Below are positions 1 through 11,200 of a stretch of 64,000 nucleotides of DNA, piece by piece. Positions within the stretch are counted from its first letter, which is position 1, and every line of letters begins with the position of its first letter. The stretch is from Bacteroidales bacterium (GTDB lineage: Bacteria; Bacteroidota; Bacteroidia; Bacteroidales; WCHB1-69): contig JAILCI010000060.1 in assembly GCA_024686335.1 (NCBI GenBank), positions 16,442 through 80,441 of the forward strand, written 5' to 3'. The notes under the pieces were generated by a model. The model had not been told where the DNA came from and ran no database searches. It was given only the letters and a program-made list of their open reading frames with translations. Both the position numbers and the translations under genes were made by a program.

Positions 1-2096
1 ATGGTTATTTCACACAACAAATATCTAGTTTCGGCGAGCAGGTCAATCTCTACCCGCCACAAAGTTTCTCCAAACTGCCTATCACTCCAATCAAAGATGA
101 GGAAGGCAACTGGATGACCATCTGCCTGCCGCTGCCAGGCCGCTGTCTTTATGCCCGCATCTGGCGCGTAGACGTAGGTCGTATTCCATTGTATCTAATG
201 GACACCGACTTTGCCGAGAACTGGCAAGAGGACCGCGAAGTGACTGCCACTTTGTATGGCGGCGACACTGAAAACCGATTGAAACAGGAAATGCTGTTAG
301 GTATCGGTGGCCTGCGCATGCTCAAGCTGTTAGGCGAGGAGCCTACCCTCTTCCACCTCAACGAAGGTCACGCTGCATTCGTCAACTTGGAACGTATTTA
401 TGAGACGATGCAGGAAAAGCACGTGAATATGTCTGTGGCTATCGAACTGGTGCGTAGTTCTGCACTCTACACCACACACACTCCAGTACCAGCAGGACAT
501 GACGCATTCCACGAAGACCTGATGCGTACCTACTTTGCCACCTATCCCGACCGTTTCAACATCTCATGGGAAACCTTCATGGGATTTGGTCGTAAACGTG
601 ATGACTGCTACAATGACAAATTCTCAATGAGCATCTTAGCTTGTCATTTTTCTCAAGAGATCAATGGAGTGAGCCGCATTCACGGACGCGTATCACAAGA
701 GATGTTTGCCAACCTGTATGAAGGTCGCTTCGCCGCTGAATCTCATATCGGCTACGTCACCAATGGCGTGCACTATCCGACCTGGGCGCACAAACGTTGG
801 CAGGCGCTACATCGCAAGGTTTTCGGTCCAGAATTCCTGCTTGACCAGTCAAACCCCACCTATTGGATGAAAATCTACGAAGTGGCTGACAAAGAAATCT
901 GGGGACTCAAACAAGACCTCCGCAAAGAGATGATCATGGCTGTCAAGGAGATGCTGAGCGAACAATTACGCCGTCGCAACGAATCTCCGGCATTCATCAG
1001 CGCTACTTTGAAACAGATTCGCACCGACGCGCTTACCATCGGTTTTGCCCGTCGTTTTGCCACATACAAACGTGCTCATCTGCTCTTCACCAACGAGGAA
1101 CGTCTGAAACAAATCCTCTGCAATGATAAAATGCCCGTGCAGTTCATCTTCGCTGGCAAAGCACACCCGCATGACAAAGCCGGACAAGATATCATCACCA
1201 ACATAATCCGTCTGTCACACAAACCTGAGTTTGTAGGTAAGATTATATTTGTTGAAAATTACGACATGATTCTCTCCAAAAAGCTCATCTCCGGTTGCGA
1301 CCTTTGGTTGAACATGCCTACCCGTCCGTTAGAGGCTTCCGGTACATCTGGCGAGAAGGCCGTGATGAACGGCGTGCTCAACTTCAGCGTCATGGATGGC
1401 TGGTGGGCAGAAGGCTATGTTCCCGGTGCTGGTTGGGCTATCAAAGAGGAGATCACTTATCAGGATAACCGTCTGCAAGACGAGTTGGATGCATCCACAC
1501 TCTACAGCACACTAGAAGAGGAGATTGCTCCGGCATTCTACAATCGCAATAAAGAAGGCATCCCAGAGACCTGGGTTGGCATGATGAAGAAGTGCTTTGC
1601 AGAGATTTCCCCCAACTACACGATGAAACGTCAATTGGACGACTATTACAGCAAATTCTATCATAAATTAGAAAAACGCTATCTCGACATCAGTGCAGAC
1701 GATTTGAAGAAGACCCGCCAACTGATTAAGTGGAAAGAGCGCATCATCAACGGATGGGATTGCCTCGCATGCCGCTCCTTGACCAGCAAGAGCCATCCCG
1801 ACTCATCTTATTATATCGGAGAAAACCTCTCTATGGAGCTTACCTTGGAAACCGGCAATCTAACGCCTGATGACCTCAAAGTAGAGCTTGTGCTTGTTGA
1901 CAATGAGCACAACAGTGAACCCAAACTCGTTGCCAAATATCCGTTCCAACTGAAACAACAAGAGAAAGGTGTCGCTATGTACACCTGTAATGTGGACGCA
2001 AAGAAGGTCGGCAACTGGGGGTATGCTATTCGCGTAATCCCGGCAAACGACCTCTTGCCTCACGATCTGGATTTCAACTTAGTAAAATGGTTCTAA
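1..2096 (+). CDS. glgP: Alpha-glucan (glycogen) phosphorylase, 3' part
   Basis: Releases glucose-1-phosphate from glycogen by phosphorolysis (GT35, PLP-dependent, cytoplasmic). The open frame runs into the window from base 3 without a start, so the N-terminus is missing; 697 residues are present, probably about four fifths of the protein. The PLP-lysine region EASGTSGEKAVMNG lies at bases 1332-1373, with the lysine codon at 1356, and the nearby SVMDGWWAEGY is typical of the short bacterial alpha-glucan phosphorylases. A C-terminal stretch of about 100 residues after the catalytic core looks like a beta-sandwich. The stop overlaps the next gene by 10 bp, so the two are probably co-transcribed. 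The glgB branching enzyme lies far away at 36925. Family assignment is secure; the substrate could be glycogen or maltodextrin. Confidence 0.93.
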   Translation, partial: GYFTQQISSFGEQVNLYPPQSFSKLPITPIKDEEGNWMTICLPLPGRCLYARIWRVDVGRIPLYLMDTDFAENWQEDREVTATLYGGDTENRLKQEMLLGIGGLRMLKLLGEEPTLFHLNEGHAAFVNLERIYETMQEKHVNMSVAIELVRSSALYTTHTPVPAGHDAFHEDLMRTYFATYPDRFNISWETFMGFGRKRDDCYNDKFSMSILACHFSQEINGVSRIHGRVSQEMFANLYEGRFAAESHIGYVTNGVHYPTWAHKRWQALHRKVFGPEFLLDQSNPTYWMKIYEVADKEIWGLKQDLRKEMIMAVKEMLSEQLRRRNESPAFISATLKQIRTDALTIGFARRFATYKRAHLLFTNEERLKQILCNDKMPVQFIFAGKAHPHDKAGQDIITNIIRLSHKPEFVGKIIFVENYDMILSKKLISGCDLWLNMPTRPLEASGTSGEKAVMNGVLNFSVMDGWWAEGYVPGAGWAIKEEITYQDNRLQDELDASTLYSTLEEEIAPAFYNRNKEGIPETWVGMMKKCFAEISPNYTMKRQLDDYYSKFYHKLEKRYLDISADDLKKTRQLIKWKERIINGWDCLACRSLTSKSHPDSSYYIGENLSMELTLETGNLTPDDLKVELVLVDNEHNSEPKLVAKYPFQLKQQEKGVAMYTCNVDAKKVGNWGYAIRVIPANDLLPHDLDFNLVKWF

Positions 2097-2758
2097 ACTC
2101 ATTTGCTGAATCGATAAAATATTTCCCCGTTGTCATCATCGCCAACGGGGATTTTCCAAATTATGAACCTGCACTAAACATTCTACAAAGCGCTAAGGTC
2201 ATCGTTTGTTGCGACGGCGCGTATGAAAACTTTCTGCAGCAAAACATTAATACACAAGCGGAAATAGTAGTAACTGGAGATGGGGATTCCTTATCATCTG
2301 ATCTTTTAGAAAAATGCCAACCTTTCTTCATTGCTGATTGGAGCACCGAATATAATGATCTACAGAAGGCTTTAAAATATTGCCAAAGAAAAGGTTATCA
2401 GCAAGTTCTTCTTATAGGTTGTGAAGGCAAACGAGAGGATCATTTTATCGCCAATATCAGCATTATGGCCACCTATAGCGAGCAGTTAAACCTAACCATG
2501 CTGACGGCACATGGCATTTTTCACATCATACGGGAAAGCGCTACCCTACCCTCCTTTGCTGGTCAACAGGTGTCTGTCTTCACCAAAGATAATGCATTGC
2601 CACTCTCCTTCGACGGGTTGAAATATCCCGTAAAGGAACGTTGCTTCCAACATCTTTGGGAAGGCTCTTTAAATGAGGCTTTGGGAGACAACTTCACCAT
2701 CACCATTCATGGAGATGGGGTTGTAATCATCTATCAGACATTACAAAAAAAGGATTAA
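2087..2758 (+). CDS. thiN: Thiamine pyrophosphokinase
   Basis: Transfers pyrophosphate from ATP to thiamine to make thiamine diphosphate, in the cytoplasm. At 223 residues it has the usual family length. The N-terminal VVIIANGDFP, the CCDGA motif and TGDGDSL (metal/ATP site) are the signature of the TPK catalytic domain, and a C-terminal beta-rich thiamine-binding part follows from about residue 150. The ATG at 2087 lies inside the end of glgP (10-bp overlap), which suggests translational coupling. The gene converges with the peptidase at 2755; their stop codons overlap on the sequence TTAA. No promoter motif of its own is seen. Confidence 0.9.
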   Translation: MVLNSFAESIKYFPVVIIANGDFPNYEPALNILQSAKVIVCCDGAYENFLQQNINTQAEIVVTGDGDSLSSDLLEKCQPFFIADWSTEYNDLQKALKYCQRKGYQQVLLIGCEGKREDHFIANISIMATYSEQLNLTMLTAHGIFHIIRESATLPSFAGQQVSVFTKDNALPLSFDGLKYPVKERCFQHLWEGSLNEALGDNFTITIHGDGVVIIYQTLQKKD

Positions 2759-4044
2759 CGCAGATGTTCTAACGCATCTATCACCAGATGAGCAATATTG
2801 CTGAACTCTGACAATGAACATCCGGCTGAAGTATCGAAAGGATTGTGATATCCTCCGTAACCTCCTCCCAATGTATAGATAAAAACGGCCGGCACTCCGC
2901 GCTCAGTAAACGGAAAATGATCACTATTGGCAGCATTATCACGTGCCTTTATCTCTTTCACCCAATGAGATTTGTTATTTAACTGTACCATGGAATCATA
3001 AAAATCCTTTGTCTGAGGACCTTTTGCATTGACCATCATAATACCGTCGTCACCTCCACACATCAAATCCAAGTTAACAACCATCTTAATCGTTTGCAGA
3101 TCAAAAATCGGATGAGCCACAAAGTAGGTTGATCCCAGCAGTCCAGCCTCTTCTCCACTAAAAACCACAACAGCAACAGTGTATTTTAAAGGATGTTGAC
3201 GAAAATAGTTGGCTAATTCAATGACTGCGGAAGTTCCTGATGCATTATCATGACAACCAGGGAACATGACATCATCTCCCATCATACCGACATGATCGTA
3301 GTGAGCGGTCAACAAAACCATGCTGTCTGGTTCTTCCTTACCAGGAATAAAAGCGACTACATTACGGGTATGATGCATGCGCACGTCATTGTTATAGGAT
3401 ATCTTCACCTTGTTCTTTTTGGCACTCATCAACTCTTTTTTGACATAAATGAGAGCATATTGTGATTTATGATAGCCCATGCCGACAGTCCATGCAGACA
3501 TCTCATCCACTCCTAAGATAAAACCCTTGCATTGGAATGCGTCTTTAAAACGCTGCAACATACCAAAGAGACGTTGCAGGGTTTTTATTGTATCAGCATC
3601 GTGACACTTTGTCAAGTCGACATAAAGCATAGATTTCTTAGCATTTTTATGTGTTGCGAAGAAAATATCAAGAGCCGTTTGATCTAATAAAGTTCTGTAA
3701 TCCAAATTGATCACAGACAACGTAGCGTGCATAGTTGGAGAAAAGGGGGCAACCACAAAGTCATCCCAGCCTCTTAACTGCTTACCATTCAAGATAAAGG
3801 AAACAGAACCCTCCATAGCATGAACTGGAAAACCATATTCCTGTTCCTGCGTTTCAAGACCCATCTTCTGAAATCTGCTTACAATATAGTCGGCAGCCAG
3901 ACTATCCCCATGATAAGCATATCCGCGACCATACATATTCTTAGAGGTCAGAACGTCCAAATCCTTTCGCACCGAGTTGGAATCCTGGGCTTGAAGTCCG
4001 CAATATAGTAGCAGACTTACGATAAGAAAAGTCAGCTTTTTCAT
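2755..4044 (-). CDS. Secreted M28-family zinc peptidase
   Basis: Predicted exported di-zinc aminopeptidase of family M28. A signal peptide (MKKLTFLIVSLLLYCGLQAQ) opens the protein. The zinc and catalytic motifs are all present in order: TAHYDHVG, HDNASGTS, FSGEEAG (general base plus ligand Glu), NLDLMCGG, SDHFPF and YHNPFDT. It has no T9SS sorting tail, so it probably stays in the periplasm or on a membrane. The ATG at 4044 overlaps the stop of the upstream peptidase as TAATG; an in-frame ATG at 4050 is an alternative start. It is the last gene of the minus-strand run that starts with dsbD. Peptide specificity cannot be told from sequence. Confidence 0.88.
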   Translation of the reverse strand: MKKLTFLIVSLLLYCGLQAQDSNSVRKDLDVLTSKNMYGRGYAYHGDSLAADYIVSRFQKMGLETQEQEYGFPVHAMEGSVSFILNGKQLRGWDDFVVAPFSPTMHATLSVINLDYRTLLDQTALDIFFATHKNAKKSMLYVDLTKCHDADTIKTLQRLFGMLQRFKDAFQCKGFILGVDEMSAWTVGMGYHKSQYALIYVKKELMSAKKNKVKISYNNDVRMHHTRNVVAFIPGKEEPDSMVLLTAHYDHVGMMGDDVMFPGCHDNASGTSAVIELANYFRQHPLKYTVAVVVFSGEEAGLLGSTYFVAHPIFDLQTIKMVVNLDLMCGGDDGIMMVNAKGPQTKDFYDSMVQLNNKSHWVKEIKARDNAANSDHFPFTERGVPAVFIYTLGGGYGGYHNPFDTSAGCSLSEFSNIAHLVIDALEHLR

Positions 4045-5249
4045 TACCATTTTAAAATTTTAGCCGTTCCGGTGGTACTATTCTGGTTATAAGATTTCAA
4101 AAAATAGAAACCAGAAGGAAGAGATTGCAGAGAAATGGTTGGATTCTCTATAGTAACATTATGGCAGGAGACCATCTGACCCTGAGCATTATAAATCTCC
4201 ACAAACATCTCATCCAACTCAGCATCAGCAAAATCAATACGGATAGTACCTGTTGTAGGGTTAGGGCTAATATGCAGATTCTGTCTTTCATACGAAGCAA
4301 CGCCTGGCAATGAGAATACATCATGATATGCATAATGAATAATCAGTGTCATGTTTGCTTTAGCCAGCTCAACTACATTGCTCAGATTGCACGTACCGAT
4401 CACATCACCATCGGTATGGTGAAAAGGAGACAGGGTGGTCTCACGGAAAAAGACAGGAGGAAAGCCCTGGCTGGCATAGGAATATGCATCGCCATTCTGA
4501 CTCTCAGGAAGATTACCAGCCACATCCATCATAATGGGTAGCAGCTGAGTGAAAGATTCAAGCATTAATGAAGCGTCAGAGCGTTGCGTCATGGCATTCT
4601 CATACCAGAGAATCGTCATCATGTGCATATTTTGGGGATCGTAAGCCACACGATCATTGTTGATCATCAGTTTCACATTTTCTTGGTTGGAAGCACGCTG
4701 CTGAGCATCCAACAGACTACCCGCGCGACCGAGTTCAAAACCATCTAATGCGATAAACTCCACTGTATTATTAGGCTGGAACTGGTGAGCTGTCAATACA
4801 CGAGCCACCTCCAACATCAGAGCGACGCCAGCAGCATTGTTATCGGCACCACCCGTCAGATCAGATTGGATTTCACCGGCAGCATTCAATGAGAGCATAT
4901 CGTAATGCGCGCCCACGAGCACCACAGAATCGGAAGATCCGTTTCCTGGGATAAAACCTCTAACATTGTAGATATAGTCATCAAAGGTTGTATTTATCTC
5001 TGGATACACATAAAATGAATCGATGGTAACATTTAGCAGACCCACTGATTCCATTTTAGACACAAGATATTGCGCCGCCTCACGATTTCCGAGCCATGAG
5101 CAACGGTTATATTGCTGCATCTCCGTCATAGTTGCTTGAACCGAGTCTTCACTTAGTTCTGACAGCATTATCATCAGATCGGCATCCGTCTGAGCGAACA
5201 TGGCAGCACTTACCATGAGCATAGCCACAAGGGTGTAAATTTTCTTCAT
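4044..5249 (-). CDS. M28-like peptidase with T9SS C-terminal sorting domain, possibly inactive
   Basis: The 401-residue protein has a signal peptide (MKKIYTLVAMLMVSAAMFAQ), an M28 fold and a C-terminal Por-secretion type A domain (ISPNPTTGTIRIDF ... GFYFLKSY), so it should be exported by the type IX system. Zinc-binding positions AHYDML, GGADNNAAG, NNDR and FHHTDGD can be aligned to the family. However, the motif that normally reads GEE is GFE here, so the general-base Glu is replaced by Phe, and the usual SDH motif is GDA. The paralogue immediately downstream keeps both. It may therefore bind rather than cleave peptides, or use a different base. It starts 3 bp after the giant C10 gene and is surely in the same transcript. 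Confidence 0.85.
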   Translation of the reverse strand: MKKIYTLVAMLMVSAAMFAQTDADLMIMLSELSEDSVQATMTEMQQYNRCSWLGNREAAQYLVSKMESVGLLNVTIDSFYVYPEINTTFDDYIYNVRGFIPGNGSSDSVVLVGAHYDMLSLNAAGEIQSDLTGGADNNAAGVALMLEVARVLTAHQFQPNNTVEFIALDGFELGRAGSLLDAQQRASNQENVKLMINNDRVAYDPQNMHMMTILWYENAMTQRSDASLMLESFTQLLPIMMDVAGNLPESQNGDAYSYASQGFPPVFFRETTLSPFHHTDGDVIGTCNLSNVVELAKANMTLIIHYAYHDVFSLPGVASYERQNLHISPNPTTGTIRIDFADAELDEMFVEIYNAQGQMVSCHNVTIENPTISLQSLPSGFYFLKSYNQNSTTGTAKILKW

Positions 5250-5252
5250 TTT

Positions 5253-8200
5253 CTATCTTTTTAAAACATTAAATAATTCTCTTGCAATGCTGCCGTCCCT
5301 CAATCGGGCAAACAACAAATAAACGCCATCTGCCAGATCTGCAACCTCGACAGTTTGAATTCCCTCTCCACGACATTCAATAGTCTTAAGCAAACTGCCG
5401 TTCATGTTATACAACTGAATAGTCTCAAGATTTCCACCGTCCACATAAAGTATTGAAGCAGCGGGAACAGGGAAAAGAGTCAACTTGATCTGTTGCAAAT
5501 CATCAACACCAACATCAATAATACGAACTGTCAGATGTACTAAGCTATCGCAGCCGTAGATAGTCTCCAGCAGATAGTCATACTCACTAACGGCCGGAGA
5601 ATCCTCTGTTATAGTCACTTGGGCATCGGTGATTTCATAAGGCAGGTCATGAACTGAGAGGAGTAACGTGTCATAGGTTTCGACACTCTGATTAACAGTC
5701 AGATGCAATGTTACAATGGAGTCGCAGCCGTTGGCCGCCGTAAAGGGCTGGGTGTAGTCGCCAGAGGTGGTGTATTCAGTGCCGTTCCACGTGTGGGGAC
5801 CGCATGAGGATAACGTTATTTCGTTATAAACGGAATTAAGAACAGTCAAGTGCAAGGTCACGATGCTGTCGCAGCCGTTGGCAGCCGTGAAGGATTGGAC
5901 ATATGTGCCAGATAGGACATATAGGACGCCGTTCCACGTATGGGAACCGCAGGAGGATAACGTTATTTCGTTATAAACGGGATTACGGACAGTGAGGTGA
6001 AGGGTCACAATTGAGTCGCAGCCATTGGCAGCCGTGAAAGATTGGACATATGTGCCGGATAGGTCATATAGGACACCGTTCCACGTATGGGAGCCGCATG
6101 AGGATAACGTAATATCGTTATAAACGGGATTAAGAACCGTCATGTGCAAGGTCACAATACTGTCGCAGCCGTTGGCGGCAGTGAAGGTCTGGGTGTAGTC
6201 GCCAGAGGTGGTGTACTCAGTGTCGTTCCACGTGTGGGAGCCGCAGGATGATAACGTTATTTCGTTATAAACGGGATTACGGACAGTTAAGTGAAGGGTC
6301 ACAATGCTGTCGCAGCCGTTGGCGGCAGTGAAGGTCTGGGTGTAGTCGCCAGTGGCGGTGTACTCGGTGCCGTTCCAAGTGTGGGAGCCACAAGTGGTTA
6401 ACGTTATCTCGTTATAAACGGGATAACGAACCGTAAGGTGAAGTGTCACAGTGCTATCACAGCCATTGTCTGCAGTGAAGGTCTGGGTATAGTCGCCAGT
6501 GGCGGTGTATTCCGTGCCGTTCCAAGTGTGGGGACCGCATGAGGATAACGTTTTTTCGTTATAAACGGAATTAAGAACAGTCAAGTGAAGAGTAACGATA
6601 CTGTCGCAGCCGTTGGCCGCCGTGAAGGTCTGGGTGTAGTCGCCCGTGACGGTGTACTCAGTGCCGTTCCACGTGTGGGGACCGCAAGTGGATAACGTAA
6701 TATCGTTATAAACGGGATAACGGACGGTCAAGTGAAGGGTCACGGTGCTGTCGCAGCCACTGGCGGCAGCGAAAGATTGGACGTATGTGCCGGATAGGTC
6801 ATATAGGACACCGTTCCAAGTGTGAGAGCCGCAAGTGGATAACGTAATATCGTTATAAACGGGATAACGAACCGTCAAGTGAAGGGTCACAATGCTGTCG
6901 CAGCCGTTGGCGGCAGTGAAGGTCTGAGTATAGTCGCCCGTGGCGGTGTATTCCAAGCCGTTCCACGTGTGAGAGCCGCAAGTGGATAACGTAATATCGT
7001 TATAAACGGGATAACGGACAGTCAAGTGCAAAGTAACAATGCTGTCGCAGCCGTTGGCGGCGGGGAAGGTCTGGGTGTAGTCGCCGGAAACGGTGTACTC
7101 GGTGCCGTTCCATGTGTGGGTGCCACATGAGAATAACGTAACATCGTTATAAACGGGATAACGAACCGTAAGGTGAAGTGTCACAGTGCTATCACAGCCA
7201 TTGTCTGCAGTGAAGGTCTGGGTGTAATCGCCAGTGGCGGTGTATCCCGTGCCGTTCCAAGTGTGAGGACCGCAAGTGGATAACGTTATTTCGTTATAAA
7301 CGGGATAACGGACGGTCAAGTGAAGGGTGACGATACTGTCGCAGCCGTTGGCAGCTGTGAAGGCCTGGGTGTAGTCGCCAGAAACGGTGTACTCGGTGCC
7401 GTTCCACGTGTGAGAGCCGCAAGTGGTCAACGTTATTTCGTTATAAACGGGATTACGAACAGTTAAGTGCAGAGTCACGATACTGTCGCAGCCGTTGGCG
7501 GCAGTAAAAGATTGGACGTATGTGCCGGATAGGTCATATAGGACACCGTTCCAAGTGTGAGAGCCGCAAGTGGATAACGTAATATCGTTATAAACGGGAT
7601 AACGGACGGTCAAGTGAAGGGTAACGATACTGTCGCAGCCGTTGGCAGCCGTGAAGGTCTGGGTGTAGTCGCCAGTGGCGGTGTATTCCGTGCCGTTCCA
7701 TGTGTGGGGACCGCAGGAAGATAACGTTATTTCGTTATAAACGGGATAACGGACGGTCAAGTGAAGGGTTACGATCGAGTCGCAGCCGTTGGCCGCAGTG
7801 AAGGTCTGGGTGTAGTCGCCGGAAGAGATGTATTCCGTGCCGTTCCACGTGTGGGGGCCGCAAGTGGTTAACGTTATTTCGTTATAAACGGGATTACGAA
7901 CAGTTAAGTGCAGAGTCACGATACTGTCGCAGCCGTTGGCGGCCGTAAAGGCCTGGGTGTAGTCGCCGGAAACGGTGTACTCCGTGCCGTTCCACATGTG
8001 AGAGCCGCAAGTGGTTAACGTTATCTCGTTATAAACGGGATAACGAACCGTCAAGTGAAGAGTAACAATGCTGTCGCAGCCATTGGCGGCAGTGAAGGTC
8101 TGGGTATAGTCGCCAGAAACGGTGTACTCGGCGCCGTTCCAGGTGTGAGGGCCACAAGAAGATAACGTAATATCGTTATAAACGGGATAACGGATAGTCA

Positions 8201-11200
8201 AGTGAAGAGTAACAATACTGTCACAGCCATTAGCCGCCGTGAAGGTCTGGGTGTAGTCGCTAGAGGCGGTGTATTCCGTGCCGTTCCAGGTGTGGGGACC
8301 GCAAGTGGTTAACGTTATTTCGTTATAAACGGGATTACGAACAGTTAAGTGCAGGGTCACGATGCTGTCGCAGCCGTTTGCCGCTGTGAAGGATTGGGTA
8401 TAGTCGCCAGAAACGGTGTACTCGGTGCCGTTCCACGTGTGGGAGCCGCATGAGGATAACGTAATTTCGTTATAAACGGGATAACGAACCGTAAGGTGAA
8501 GTGTCACAATGCTGTCGCAGCCGTTGGCAGCCGTGAAGGTCTGGGTGTAGTCGCCGGAGGCGGTGTATTCCGTGCCGTTCCAAGTGTGAGGACCGCAGGA
8601 AGATAACGTTATTTCGTTATAAACGGGATAACGGATGGTCAAGTGCAGAGTCACGATACTGTCGCAGCCGTTGGCAGCTGTGAAGGCCTGGGTGTAGTCG
8701 CCAGAAACGGTGTACTCGGTGCCGTTCCACGTGTGAGAGCCGCAAGTGGTCAACGTTATTTCGTTATAAACGGGATTAAGGACGTTCAAGTGCAGGGTCA
8801 CGGTGCTGTCGCAGCCGTTGGCCGCTGTGAAGGTCTGGGTATAGTCGCCAGAGGCAGTGTACTCGGTGCCGTTCCAGGTATGGGGACCGCAAACGCTCTC
8901 GTTAATCTCTTTATACTTTGCGTCTGAGATGGACAAATGTAAAGTCACGATGCTGTCACAACCATCTGCTGCCAAAAAGGATTGTGTGTAGTCACCTGAA
9001 CTTGCATACTCAATGCCATTCCAAACGTAACTTTCACAATCACTTTCAAATATTTCAACATTCTTTGGCATATTTACCGTCAAATGCAAAGTAACAATGC
9101 TGTCGCAGCCGTTGGCGGCCGTAAAAGTCTGGGTATAGTCGCCCGTGGCGGTGTATTCCAAGCCGTTCCACGTGTGGGAGCCGCAGGTGGTTAACGTTAT
9201 CTCGTTATAAACGGGATAACGGACTGTCAAGTGAAGGGTTACGATCGAGTCGCAGCCGTTGGCCGCAGTAAAAGATTGGACGTATGTGCCGGATATGTCA
9301 TATAGGACACCGTTCCAAGTGTGGGAGCCGCAGGTGGTTAACGTTATCTCGTTATAAACGGGATAACGAACCGTCAAGTGAAGAGTAACAATGCTGTCGC
9401 AGCCGTTGGCCGCTGTGAAGGTCTGGGTATAGTCGCCCGTGGCGGTGTATTCCAAGCCGTTCCACGTGTGAGAGCCGCAAGTAGTTAACGTAATATCGTT
9501 ATAAACGGGATTAAGGACGTTCAAGTGCAGGGTCACGATGCTATCGCAGCCGTTGGCAGCCGTGAAGGATTGGACATATGTGCCTGATACGTCATATAGG
9601 ACACCATTCCACGTATGGGGACCACAGGACGATAACGTTATTTCGTTATAAACAGGTTGAAGAATTGTAAGATGCAATGTATCTACTTGAGTGCAACCAT
9701 GGGAATCTGCATGGGGGTAGAAATAGTCGCCAGAAGTGGTGTGGCTAAGACCGTGCCAGGTGTATGACTCACAAGCTGAAACACTCACCGCAGTATGCTC
9801 GGGATTGTAAATCGTCAAATGCAAGGTTACAATGCTGTCGCAACCGTTAGCAGCCGTGAAGGTCTGAGCATAATAACCCGAGGTTGTATATTCAGTGCCG
9901 TTCCAATTATATGAGCTGCAGGACGATAACGATATTATGTTATAAACGGGATTGAGGATGGTCAAGTGAAGAATAACTATACTGTCGCAGCCGTTGGCCG
10001 CCGTGAAGGTCTGGGTGTAGTCGCCCGAGATGGTATATTCCGTGCCGTTCCAGGTGTGGGAACCGCAAGTGGTTAACGTAATATCGTTATAAACGGGATT
10101 AAGGATCGTCAAGTGCAAAGTTATAATGCTGTCGCAGCCATTAGCCGCCGTGAAGGATTGGACATATGTGCCGGATACGTCATATAGGACACCATTCCAC
10201 GTATGAGAGCTGCATGAGGTCAACGTAATATCGTTATAAACGGGATGAAGAATTGTAAGATGCAATGTATCTACTTGAGTGCAACCATGGGAATCTGCAT
10301 GGGGGTAGACATAGTCGCCAGAAGTGGTGTGGCTAAGACCGTGCCAAGTGTATGACTCACACGCTTCAACACTCACCGCAGTATGCTCAGGATTGTAAAT
10401 CGTCAAATGCAAGGTTACAATGCTGTCGCAACCATTAGATGCCGTGAAGGTCTGAGCATAATAACCCGAGGTTGTATATTCAGTGCCGTTCCAATTATAT
10501 GAGCCGCAAGATGATAACGAAATTATGTTATAAACGGGATTGAGGATGGTCAAGTGAAGAGTAACTATGCTGTCGCAGCCGTTAGCGGCAGTGAAGGTCT
10601 TAGTGTAATCACCCGATGTGGAATACTCGACGTTGTTCCAAAAATAGGAACCGCATGAGGATAAGACTAATTCGTTATAAACGGGTTGAAGAATTGTAAG
10701 ATGCAAAGTGTCAACTTGAGTACAACCGTGAGAGTCAGTATGAGAGAATGTGTAATCACCTGAATTGGTATAGGTAATATCGTGCCAACTGAAGCTCTCG
10801 CATTCACTCTCGGTAACACTTTGATGATTGACATTCCACACTTCAGTCGTCAAAACCAATATATGATCATCATACTCTAGGCTTTGCGTTCCAGGTGACG
10901 TGAAAGTCACCCCTCGCCATGTCAATGGAAAGGCATCGTAACAAACAATCGTATCAACATATAAAGACGGTAAAACCACATCAATACTGTCTGTAGATAC
11001 AACCACACATCCATCATCCCAATTTGTCAAGACATCATAGACATAATGCCCTGGAGAAACACCTACATCTTGATAACCAGCAGAATAAATTTCATCTAGT
11101 TGAACACCATTCTTCCAAACGGAATACGAAACCACTGTGCTCGGCACATCTTCTACTGTAGCTTTGAGAACATTACTGGCACCCCAACCAAGCGTACTAA

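Noticed and set aside
5683..10836. Regular repeats considered as a CRISPR-like or satellite array
   Set aside because: The period is 147 bp, the units are in frame inside one long gene, and substitutions preserve the protein pattern.
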